A DNA stretch of 5,355 bases from Planctomycetota bacterium. Lineage in GTDB: Bacteria > Planctomycetota > Phycisphaerae > Sedimentisphaerales > Anaerobacaceae. Where the stretch lies: the NCBI GenBank assembly GCA_022567055.1, contig JADFHU010000444.1, forward strand, positions 1 through 5,355, in the 5' to 3' direction. Under the pieces are notes generated by a model that worked only from the letters and a program-made list of their open reading frames with translations, searched no databases and was not told the origin of the DNA. Position numbers and translations under genes: made by a program. Positions 1-5,355 of this stretch are shown in pieces (position 1 is the stretch's first letter; every line of letters starts with the position of its first letter).

Positions 1-153
1 GACGTCCCACGCCGTGTCATTATTACCCGTAAGCTGCCGGGCATATCGCCACAAACACGGATGCCATCGTGTGACGAGATCTTCAGAGGCCTTTGGGTCA
101 CCCTCCTGACAGTGCAGGACATGCAGTTCGTCATGGATACGCTCCGGTTTCAT
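1..153 (-). CDS. RNA polymerase sigma-70 family (ECF-like) sigma factor, N-terminal fragment
   Basis: The reverse strand read from the ATG at 153-151 gives 51 codons without a stop, and the gene continues past the left edge. The peptide begins MKPERIHDELHVLHCQEGD. Residues 7-51 look like sigma-70 region 2: 'DEL..L.CQ.GD..A.EDLV.RW' followed by 'LWRYARQLTGN' and 'AWDV', the usual lead-in to the 'QE.W' core-binding helix, which lies outside the window. Such factors bind core RNA polymerase and direct it to particular promoters. The start is fixed by an in-frame stop (TAG at 174-172) seven codons upstream and by the absence of another start codon between them. An AGGAAG (173-168) lies 14 bases before the ATG, which is rather far for a ribosome site. 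The gene diverges from the sulfatase gene, with 276 bases between the start codons. The ECF class is inferred from the short N-terminus, and the target promoters are unknown. Region 4 and any anti-sigma gene cannot be seen. Confidence 0.82.
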   Translation of the reverse strand, partial: MKPERIHDELHVLHCQEGDPKASEDLVTRWHPCLWRYARQLTGNNDTAWDV

Positions 154-242
154 ATTTGTACCAAGATCTTCCTAAACAAGCAAATCTACTGGATCGGGGG
201 CAATCGCACTATGTGTTTCCTATCTGAATTGGTAATTGTTAC

Positions 243-248
243 TATAAT
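243..248 (+). promoter_or_regulatory. Possible -10 box (TATAAT) upstream of the sulfatase gene
   Basis: There is a perfect TATAAT hexamer in the divergent region, 181 bases before the chosen sulfatase start. No good -35 hexamer sits 16-18 bases upstream (the 17-base position reads CTATCT), and there is no extended TG motif. The surroundings are AT-richer than the neighbouring genes, so a chance match is quite possible. If used, it would give a long 5' leader containing the 302-346 stem-loop. Confidence 0.22.
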
Positions 249-301
249 CAGCATTAGAAGGAACTGTCGCTTAAAGCCCGTTCGCCTCGCCACATGTCCC
301 T

Positions 302-346
302 GGACCAACGGTTGGCCGAGTGACTTGGCAATGTGACCCGTTGGCC
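302..346 (+). other. Possible stem-loop in the sulfatase leader
   Basis: CCAACGG at 305-311 is the exact reverse complement of CCGTTGG at 338-344. The stem gains two more G-C pairs (302-303 with 345-346) if A304 bulges out. The loop is 26 bases. CCAACGGTTGG (305-315) is also a local palindrome, so two alternative folds compete. No U-run follows, so it is not an intrinsic terminator. It could be an operator or leader structure, or chance. Confidence 0.28.
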
Positions 347-414
347 ATCATGGGTCTTGGGCATTTAGCAGGGCACCGGATTCGGCGGCGCCCAGGACAA
401 CACCTTTTCTGATT

Positions 415-419
415 AGGAG
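415..419 (+). promoter_or_regulatory. Ribosome binding site for the sulfatase gene
   Basis: AGGAG lies 10 bases before the ATG at 430 and 4 bases before an in-frame GTG at 424. The GTG is too close for a normal Shine-Dalgarno spacing, so the ATG at 430 is preferred. The choice changes the protein by only two residues. Confidence 0.6.
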
Positions 420-429
420 TTGTGTGACC

Positions 430-1926
430 ATGAAGAAGTACAAGACAAATTTTACCCTTCGATGCCGCCTGGCCTGCCGGCTTGTTGTCGCCATCCTGCT
501 GTGCGCATGCGCGTCACGAGTGACCGCCGCGGATAGACCGAACGTTCTCTGGCTCTACCTGGAAGACGTGAGCGGTTGGTTCAGTTGTTACGGCGAAACG
601 CTGATCGAGACGCCCAATATCGACCGGTTGGCCGAACAGGGGACGCGTTTCACGCGCTTCTACACGCCGGCGGGTGTGTGTTCACCGACGCGCTCCGCCA
701 TCATCACCGGTATGATGCAGACCTCCATCGGCGCGCACAACCACCGTAGCTGCCGCCCTAATTTCCGGGGCAAGGACATGGGTGAGTATGATAAGAACGT
801 CCTGCCCAACGATGTAGTACCCCTGCCCATCCGCTTCCGACAGGCGGGCTACTGGACCTTCAATGAAGGCGGCAAGGATGACTACAATTTCGAGTTCGAC
901 AAGAAGGCCTTCTATGACTTCGAGCGGAGCAGAGGAGGCTGGGGGCCCAGGTCGCTGGTGGCGGGTGACTGTTGGAGAGGAAGGCGGGAGGGACAGCCCT
1001 TCTTCGGCCAGGTGCAACTGGGAGGCGGCAAGCTCGGCAGACGCGCGCCCAAGGTGCTCGACCGGGCCAAGGTGCCCGTGCCGCCCTTCTATCCCGATAT
1101 CCCCGAGGTGCGCGAGGAGATTGCCCACCACTACGACTGCCTGCTGAAGACGGATGAGCAGGTCGGGCAGGTCATTGACGCCCTAAAGCGGGATGGCCAC
1201 TATGGCAATACGGTGATCTTCCTCTTCAGCGACCACGGTTACAAGCTCCACCGCCACAAGCAGTTCTTATACGAGGGCGGTATCCACATGCCCTTGATCG
1301 TCGTGGGTCCCAAGCTGCCGGCCGGCCAAGTGCGCGACGATCTGGTCAGTGGGATCGACGTTTCTGCCGCGTCCCTGGCTGCCGCGGGCATCGGCGTACC
1401 CGCCGCCATGGAAGGCCGTGACTTCTTGGCCGCCGATTACCGGCAACGTGACTACGTCATTGCCGCCCGCGACCGCTGTGACTATACCATCGAGAAAATT
1501 CGTGCGGTGGTGACGCCGCGCTACAAATACCTACGCAACTATCTGACCGATCGGCCCTTCATGCAGCCCAGCTATAAGGACGGCTGGCCGGTGTCCAAAC
1601 GTTTTCACGCGTTAATGGCCGCGGGCACGCTCAATGAAGATCAGATGGTTTTCTTTGGTGCTAACAAGGTGCCGGAAGAACTCTATGATCTGCAAAACGA
1701 CCCCCACGAGATTCACAACCTGGCTGAGAGTCCTCGTCACAGGGCCGAACTCGCCAGACACCGAGAAATTCTGGCCAAATGGATTGCAGAGTCGGGAGAT
1801 AAGGGGCAGCAGCCGGAATCTGAAATCGGCCTGCTCTGTACGCTCAAGCGTTGGGGTGACAAATGTGTCAACCCCGAGTATGACAAGGTTCGTCATCTCT
1901 TGGCAGACGGGGAGGGTGACAAGTAA
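430..1926 (+). CDS. Secreted S1-family sulfatase (formylglycine-dependent)
   Basis: This 498-residue protein hydrolyses sulfate esters or sulfamates, probably on a sulfated glycan; the exact substrate cannot be read from the sequence. Residues 1-33 form a signal peptide (basic start, hydrophobic VVAILL stretch, likely cut near 'RVTA/A'). The core begins at NVLWLYLED, with metal ligands expected at Glu45-Asp46. The active site is C84-S-P-T-R88, where Cys84 (codon 679-681) must be oxidised to formylglycine, followed by 'SAIITGM.QTSIGAH'. The second metal site is 'FSDHG' (Asp268, His269), followed by KQFLYEGG with conserved Lys277. The C-terminal 'YDLQNDPHEIHNLA' is the usual sulfatase tail motif. 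From memory, the CSPTR/'QTSIGAH'/'PFF.QVQL' pattern resembles planctomycete sulfatases related to N-sulfoglucosamine sulfohydrolase (SulfAtlas S1_8-like); this is inference. The formylglycine-installing enzyme (FGE or anSME) is not in the window. A Cys in 'LLCAC' weakly resembles a lipobox, but the signal peptidase I site fits better. Length is normal and the frame is intact. Confidence 0.95.
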   Translation: MKKYKTNFTLRCRLACRLVVAILLCACASRVTAADRPNVLWLYLEDVSGWFSCYGETLIETPNIDRLAEQGTRFTRFYTPAGVCSPTRSAIITGMMQTSIGAHNHRSCRPNFRGKDMGEYDKNVLPNDVVPLPIRFRQAGYWTFNEGGKDDYNFEFDKKAFYDFERSRGGWGPRSLVAGDCWRGRREGQPFFGQVQLGGGKLGRRAPKVLDRAKVPVPPFYPDIPEVREEIAHHYDCLLKTDEQVGQVIDALKRDGHYGNTVIFLFSDHGYKLHRHKQFLYEGGIHMPLIVVGPKLPAGQVRDDLVSGIDVSAASLAAAGIGVPAAMEGRDFLAADYRQRDYVIAARDRCDYTIEKIRAVVTPRYKYLRNYLTDRPFMQPSYKDGWPVSKRFHALMAAGTLNEDQMVFFGANKVPEELYDLQNDPHEIHNLAESPRHRAELARHREILAKWIAESGDKGQQPESEIGLLCTLKRWGDKCVNPEYDKVRHLLADGEGDK

Positions 1927-2018
1927 TGCGTCTTGAAATATCGAAGGACTCCAAGAACGAAATCGTTCGCGAAGTTGAGCTTGAATGCTAAAAACTTCCG
2001 CCGAAAGGAACTTCACCG

Positions 2019-2906
2019 ATGTACATCGACGCTAAACACTGCTGCATTGCACTAGCGATCCTTTTTTCCGCAATCCTTGTTCCGATAGAAGGATCCCTGC
2101 CGAAGCTGTCAGAGGAGAAATTTCTCGACAGACTAGATCACACGGACTCTCTCGTCTTGAATATGGACGTCTCTTACACCATTGACGAAGTGTTCAGTCC
2201 TAGGATTAGGCGGCATCCGATGCTAATGATCGGCTCCGAACGCCATCTCGATGTGATCTGGCTGAAAGAAGGAGACAAGTACTTCTATGACATTCGAACA
2301 AATAATCCAGTCGCTCCTGTTCCGGTTTCGAGATCGATCGATGCCTATAATGGAGAGTGGCGCTTTCAGTGGTATCCCAGACAGAATACTGGAGATATCT
2401 TTGCAGACCGCGTTCGGTTCGCCTGGCCGATCCCCTTAGACTTTGGTCTTGTCGGCGGGAACCGTGACAAGAGTCTCGCTCAAGAACTCAGAGAAGCAGA
2501 GATTGTTGAGTTTCATCAAGACAGGTGGTCCCAACACGAATGCTATTTTGTCGACGCGAACAAGTCGAATGGTGGGAGAATCCAAGCATGGATAGATCCA
2601 AATATCGGATACAGGCCCAGATATTTGAAGGTTTACAACCGTTCGGGGAATATTAGCTCTGAGTGTTCCGCAGTGTTTGAGGAGATTAGCGAAGGAATCT
2701 GGTTTCCTATGTCAGGTGTATACAAACTGTACGGTATAGACAAGGAAACCGGAGAACGTATAGTGTCCAACGAGCGTAAGATGAAGGTGCGTAAGGCAAA
2801 GTTAAACACGAACCTTACACTCCAGGACTTTACCATAGAGTTTCCGCTGGGAACAAGAGTCTATGATCATATGCGCAGGAGGCCATACGTCGTTGGAGCA
2901 CCTTGA
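2019..2906 (+). CDS. Secreted LolA/LolB-like protein of unknown function
   Basis: This 295-residue protein has a signal peptide: the hydrophobic CIALAILFSAILVP stretch at residues 9-22, with a likely cut near 25-26. The start is supported by AAAGGAA (2004-2010), centred about 10 bases before the ATG. The mature part looks beta-rich and follows the order seen in planctomycete proteins annotated as outer-membrane lipoprotein-sorting-like: GDKYFYD (85-91), DAYNGEW (108-114), WIDPNIGYRPRYL (191-203), GIWFPMSG (226-233) and the C-terminal DFTIEFPLGTRVYD (270-283). The 'W.DP..GY.P' and 'G.WFP' steps match a LolA/LolB-type half-barrel, and the 'FP.GTRV.D' tail recurs in such hypothetical proteins. 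No catalytic residues are evident. Lipid or lipoprotein binding is only a fold-based guess. There is no lipobox cysteine at the cleavage site, so it is probably a soluble periplasmic protein. It sits 92 bases after the sulfatase. Base composition is lower than in its neighbours (27 of 60 GC at 2281-2340). Confidence 0.85.
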   Translation: MYIDAKHCCIALAILFSAILVPIEGSLPKLSEEKFLDRLDHTDSLVLNMDVSYTIDEVFSPRIRRHPMLMIGSERHLDVIWLKEGDKYFYDIRTNNPVAPVPVSRSIDAYNGEWRFQWYPRQNTGDIFADRVRFAWPIPLDFGLVGGNRDKSLAQELREAEIVEFHQDRWSQHECYFVDANKSNGGRIQAWIDPNIGYRPRYLKVYNRSGNISSECSAVFEEISEGIWFPMSGVYKLYGIDKETGERIVSNERKMKVRKAKLNTNLTLQDFTIEFPLGTRVYDHMRRRPYVVGAP

Positions 2907-2973
2907 TTGGGACGAGAAGAGGGCTCATAGTATGTCTCAGGTTCCCTTGGGCAGCCGTCATCCGACATGGTTT

Positions 2974-3068
2974 CGTAGTCGTGATCAGCAAGGCGGTTGT
3001 CGTTGTCGTAATCGACAACGCTATCTAGCTACCTCACTGTTTCGATTACGATCACGACTACGACAACG
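2974..3068. repeat. Compound inverted repeat built from TCGTAGTC/GTTGTCG-type words
   Basis: CGTAGTCGTGATC (2974-2986) is the exact reverse complement of GATCACGACTACG (3050-3062), a 13-base perfect inverted repeat with a 63-base spacer. Inside, CGTTGTCG-TAAT-CGACAACG (3001-3020) forms an 8-bp hairpin. CGTAATCG (3007-3014) pairs with CGATTACG (3043-3050), and CGTTGTCG (3001-3008) also pairs with CGACAACG (3061-3068). The element can therefore fold in several mutually exclusive ways. It ends about 9 bases before the peptidase Shine-Dalgarno. No U-run follows, so it does not look like a terminator. It may be an interspersed palindromic repeat of this genome. Confidence 0.75.
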
Positions 3069-3076
3069 ATATTGAA

Positions 3077-3083
3077 AAGGAGG
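3077..3083 (+). promoter_or_regulatory. Strong Shine-Dalgarno deciding the peptidase start
   Basis: AAGGAGG is a perfect anti-16S complement. It lies 3 bases before the ATG at 3087 and 9 bases before the ATG at 3093, and inside any reading frame begun at the TTG at 3072. Spacing favours 3093, which also gives a clean signal peptide start (MRTNVMVASF). Confidence 0.75.
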
Positions 3084-3092
3084 TCCATGATA

Positions 3093-5162
3093 ATGAGAAC
3101 AAATGTGATGGTTGCGAGTTTCACTTCTGTCTGTCTTATCGGCATCGTCGCCGTGCCAAACATTTGGGGTCAGGACTCCAAAGACCCGATTCTCAAGGAT
3201 GCCGAGTCGCGACTGCGTGCGATCTACGAGGGAGGGGAGTTCCGCGCCAAGAGATTTCGTGCAGACTGGCTCCCGGATAGTTCGGGCTACACAGTTCTGG
3301 AGTCGGATTCCGAAGCGAAGGAACAGGTACTGGTACGCTATGACGCCGCCAGCGGTAAACGCACGGTGCTGGACTCACCTCAGAAAGAGGAGACCGGCAG
3401 ATCCGGCAACATCTCCCCCGACGGCCAGCGCCTCCTCTACTCCGACCAGGGGAACCTGCACGTGCGCGATCTGCGTAGCGACCGGACGATTTCCCTCACG
3501 AAGAACGCGGTCGGCAGCTCGGTTTCGAACAGCCGAGCCGTTTGGAGCCCCGACGGCAAGCGGATCGCCTTCGTGCAATCGGACGTCTCCCAGGTAAAGT
3601 TAAGGTCGATGCTTGTCCCGGGCGACCCGAGTTATCCGGAAGTAAAAGAGGTCCGATTCGCCAGGGTGGGCGGGACCATAGCGACACTGCGTATCGGCGT
3701 TGTGGATGCCCAGGGAAGCGAGACACGCTGGCTCTCCATCCCCATACCCGCAGAAGGTTTCTATCTGGGCCAGGTCAGTTGGGCCGGAAATTCAGATGAG
3801 CTGCTGGTGGAAAAGTTGAGCCGATTCCGGGACGAGCGTGAGTTTCTCATCGCCGATGTGCGCAGCGGTGCGGTCACCCGCATCTACCACGAATCCGATC
3901 CCGCCTGGGTCGTCGCGAGCTACCGAAAAAATGCCGGGCTGGAGTGGATCCGCGACGGCCGCGCGTTCGTCGTGCTGAGCGAGAAGGACGGTTGGCGGCA
4001 CGCCTATGTCTACTCGCGCGACGGTGAGGAGCAGGCCCTCCTGACGCCCGGCGAGAGCGACATCATCGAACGCGCCGAGGTGGACGAAGCGGGAGGCTGG
4101 TTTTACTTCTACGCGTCCCCTGACAATGCCACCCAGAAGTATCTCTACCGCGTGCGTCTGGACGGAACCGGAGCGCCCGAACGGGTCACCCCCATGGACC
4201 AGCCCGGCACGCACGACTACGACTTCTCCCCCGACGCTAAGTGGGCGTTCCATACCTACTCCACTTTCGACACTCCCCCCGTCACCGAACTTGTAGAACT
4301 TCACGAGCACCGAGTCGTGCGCGTGCTCGAAGACAATAAAGACCTGCGTCAGAAGATGGAGTCGCTGATCACTCAGCCGACGGAGTTCTTCCAGCTTGAC
4401 ATCGGCGGCGGCGTTGTCATGGACGCGTGGATGATCAAACCCGGTGACTTCGACTCTTCACGAGAATATCCCGTTTTCGTGTACGTGTATGGAGAGCCGC
4501 ACGCACAGACCGTGTTGGACGCTTGGGGACGCAGCCACGCCGACTACCATCGCGTGATCGCCGAACTCGGCTATCTGGTGGTCTCCATCGACAACCGGGG
4601 CACACCGGCGCCGAAGGGGGCCGCGTGGCGGCGGTCGGTGTTCGGCAGCCTCGGTCCACTCTCCACCGAGCAGCAGGCGGCGGGTCTGAAGGAGCTGGGC
4701 CGCACCCGATCGTACGTGGACTTGTCCCGGGTCGGCATCTGGGGTTGGAGTGGTGGTGGCTCGAACACCCTCAATGCGATGTTCCGCAAGCCAGATGTCT
4801 ATCACGTAGGGATCGCCGTTGCGGCCAAGCCGCAGCCGCATCTCTACAATGCCTGGTTCCAGGAGATTTTCATGAGGACCCGCGAGGTGAATCCGGAGGG
4901 ATACCGCCGGTCCGCCCCAATCAACTTTGCCGAAGGCCTGAAAGGAGACCTCCTGATCATTCACGGTACGGGCGAAACCAACACCCATGTCCAGATAACC
5001 GAAGGGTTGGTGGATCGCCTTATCGAACTGGGCAAGCAGTTTGACTACATGGCGTATCCCCATCGTAACCATGGGCTCCGCGAAGGCCGCGGCACGGCGA
5101 TACACCTGCGGATGCTCATGACGCGGTATCTCGTCGAACACCTGCCGTCTGGGCCGCGGTAA
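3093..5162 (+). CDS. Secreted S9 (prolyl oligopeptidase/DPP-IV-like) serine peptidase
   Basis: This 689-residue exported peptidase should cleave peptides in the periplasm or outside the cell. Residues 1-26 are a signal peptide (hydrophobic 'VCLIGIVAV', likely cut near 'IWG/QD'). Residues about 50-430 form a beta-propeller with repeated 'SPDG' turns (108-111, 152-155, and SPDA at 379-382). The alpha/beta hydrolase domain covers about 433-685. The nucleophile is Ser553 in GWSGGG (codon 4749-4751), and the catalytic His is 660 in YPHRNHG (5070-5072). 'YVYGEP' (464-469) supplies the oxyanion Tyr, probably Tyr466. The acid position in 'IHGTGETNTH' holds Glu628 where DPP-IV has Asp ('HGTADDNVH'). 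The Glu-Glu motif that holds the substrate N-terminus in DPP-IV is not seen between about 130 and 155. It is therefore S9 by fold, but dipeptidyl aminopeptidase activity should not be assumed. Length is typical for the family. The gene starts just after a structured repeat, 186 bases from the preceding gene, so it probably has its own promoter. Confidence 0.93.
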   Translation: MRTNVMVASFTSVCLIGIVAVPNIWGQDSKDPILKDAESRLRAIYEGGEFRAKRFRADWLPDSSGYTVLESDSEAKEQVLVRYDAASGKRTVLDSPQKEETGRSGNISPDGQRLLYSDQGNLHVRDLRSDRTISLTKNAVGSSVSNSRAVWSPDGKRIAFVQSDVSQVKLRSMLVPGDPSYPEVKEVRFARVGGTIATLRIGVVDAQGSETRWLSIPIPAEGFYLGQVSWAGNSDELLVEKLSRFRDEREFLIADVRSGAVTRIYHESDPAWVVASYRKNAGLEWIRDGRAFVVLSEKDGWRHAYVYSRDGEEQALLTPGESDIIERAEVDEAGGWFYFYASPDNATQKYLYRVRLDGTGAPERVTPMDQPGTHDYDFSPDAKWAFHTYSTFDTPPVTELVELHEHRVVRVLEDNKDLRQKMESLITQPTEFFQLDIGGGVVMDAWMIKPGDFDSSREYPVFVYVYGEPHAQTVLDAWGRSHADYHRVIAELGYLVVSIDNRGTPAPKGAAWRRSVFGSLGPLSTEQQAAGLKELGRTRSYVDLSRVGIWGWSGGGSNTLNAMFRKPDVYHVGIAVAAKPQPHLYNAWFQEIFMRTREVNPEGYRRSAPINFAEGLKGDLLIIHGTGETNTHVQITEGLVDRLIELGKQFDYMAYPHRNHGLREGRGTAIHLRMLMTRYLVEHLPSGPR

Positions 5163-5218
5163 GGGATCGGCAAGAAATAAGTTGCGATATACAAGCGATG
5201 GTCTCGCGATCTTGAACC

Positions 5219-5355
5219 GCAGAATATCGAACAAGGAATGTCCAAGGATGAAGTAAAGGCCACATGTTCTCAAGAATCGATCGGTCAATGAGTCATTTCA
5301 TGAACTCGGGCTTGCCTTCCTTCGTCCTTCTGCGGTTCCTTGTTCGATATTCTGC
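5219..5355. repeat. Long interrupted palindrome, cut by the right window edge
   Basis: GCAGAATATCGAACAAGGAA (5219-5238) is the perfect reverse complement of 5336-5355. After 5-6 unpaired bases on each side, AAGGATGAAG (5244-5253) pairs with CTTCGTCCTT (5320-5329) with one mismatch. The central spacer is about 66 bases (5254-5319). In the right half, TTCTGC occurs both before and at the end of the arm (5328-5333, 5350-5355 region), and CCGCAGAA beside the left arm is complementary to the first copy. The right arm may extend past the window. No coding sequence is seen here. The form suggests an interspersed palindromic or MITE-like element placed just after the peptidase gene; transcripts through it could form a long hairpin. 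Confidence 0.85.

Larger units (their letters stand above)
154..429. other. Divergent intergenic region between sigma factor and sulfatase
   Basis: This 276-base stretch separates two divergent start codons and should hold promoters for both. It contains a TATAAT hexamer (243-248), a possible stem-loop (302-346) and the sulfatase ribosome site (415-419). A GGAAC at 260-264, followed 14 bases later by CGTT (279-282), loosely resembles an ECF -35/-10 pair, but the spacing is short and it may be chance. The open plus-strand frame covering 1-336 has no family resemblance, and the sigma factor lies opposite its first part, so I do not call a gene there. Confidence 0.6.

Noticed and set aside
1..336. 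Plus-strand open frame through the left edge, with a 91-codon part starting at 61
   Set aside because: Its product has no recognisable motif or composition of a real protein, and the opposite strand of 1-153 encodes a convincing sigma-factor N-terminus. The rest lies over the divergent intergenic region.
500..520. Lipobox-like 'LCAC' in the sulfatase signal peptide
   Set aside because: Cys at the -2 position is atypical, and a good signal peptidase I site ('RVTA/A') follows a few residues later.
682..1131. Minus-strand frame and overlapping plus-strand frames within the sulfatase
   Set aside because: They overlap the sulfatase active-site region, which is clearly coding in its own frame, and have no family features.
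1955..1968. Small hairpin GAACG-AAAT-CGTTC after the sulfatase as a terminator
   Set aside because: The stem is only 5 bp and no T-run follows.
2974..3068. CRISPR array or intrinsic terminator
   Set aside because: There are no regularly spaced direct repeats with unique spacers, and no U-run follows the hairpin.
2863..3075. 70-codon plus-strand frame overlapping the end of the LolA-like gene and the intergenic repeat
   Set aside because: The product is low-complexity Arg-rich translation of the TCG/ACG repeat words, with no ribosome site or motif.
3072..3092. TTG start at 3072 for the peptidase
   Set aside because: The perfect Shine-Dalgarno (3077-3083) would lie inside the gene, and the added residues put extra charge before the signal peptide. 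The ATG at 3093 has ideal spacing.
4458..5288. Long minus-strand open frame (276 codons) opposite the peptidase catalytic domain
   Set aside because: It lies antisense to the conserved S9 hydrolase domain, starts inside the palindromic repeat, and shows no domain. GC-rich codon bias readily makes such antisense frames.

Overview
The window looks like part of a bacterial chromosome from the PVC group, most likely a planctomycete or a close relative. This is inferred from the gene types, not from a marker gene. The evidence is a planctomycete-style sigma-70/ECF factor fragment, an exported S1 sulfatase with a CSPTR site, a secreted LolA-like protein ending in a 'FPLGTRVYD' tail, and an exported S9 peptidase. 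Large inverted repeats lie between genes. No rRNA, tRNA, CRISPR array, transposase or clear intrinsic terminator was seen.

Layout, left to right. Positions 1-153 on the minus strand hold the first 51 codons of an RNA polymerase sigma-70 family factor that runs off the left edge. It is easily missed because the opposite strand carries a longer but meaningless open frame. A 276-base divergent intergenic region (154-429) follows, with a TATAAT box and a possible stem-loop. Plus-strand genes then follow: a secreted formylglycine-type sulfatase (430-1926), a secreted LolA/LolB-like protein of unknown function (2019-2906) that is visibly lower in GC, and a secreted S9 (DPP-IV-like) serine peptidase (3093-5162). 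The 186-base gap before the peptidase holds a compound inverted repeat (2974-3068). The right end (5219-5355) is a long interrupted palindrome cut by the window edge.

All three complete proteins have signal peptides and would act in the periplasm or outside the cell, removing sulfate from glycans or other esters and cleaving peptides. This fits an organism that degrades sulfated polymers, but nothing shows that the three genes form one pathway. The gaps of 92 and 186 bases, the repeats and the GC differences argue against a tight operon. The sigma factor diverging from the sulfatase gene could control it, which is inference only.

The most notable points are the hidden sigma-factor start at the left edge, an S9 peptidase that appears to carry Glu where the catalytic Asp is expected and lacks the Glu-Glu substrate motif of true DPP-IV enzymes, and the two structured intergenic repeats. 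No clearly new multi-gene system is supported.
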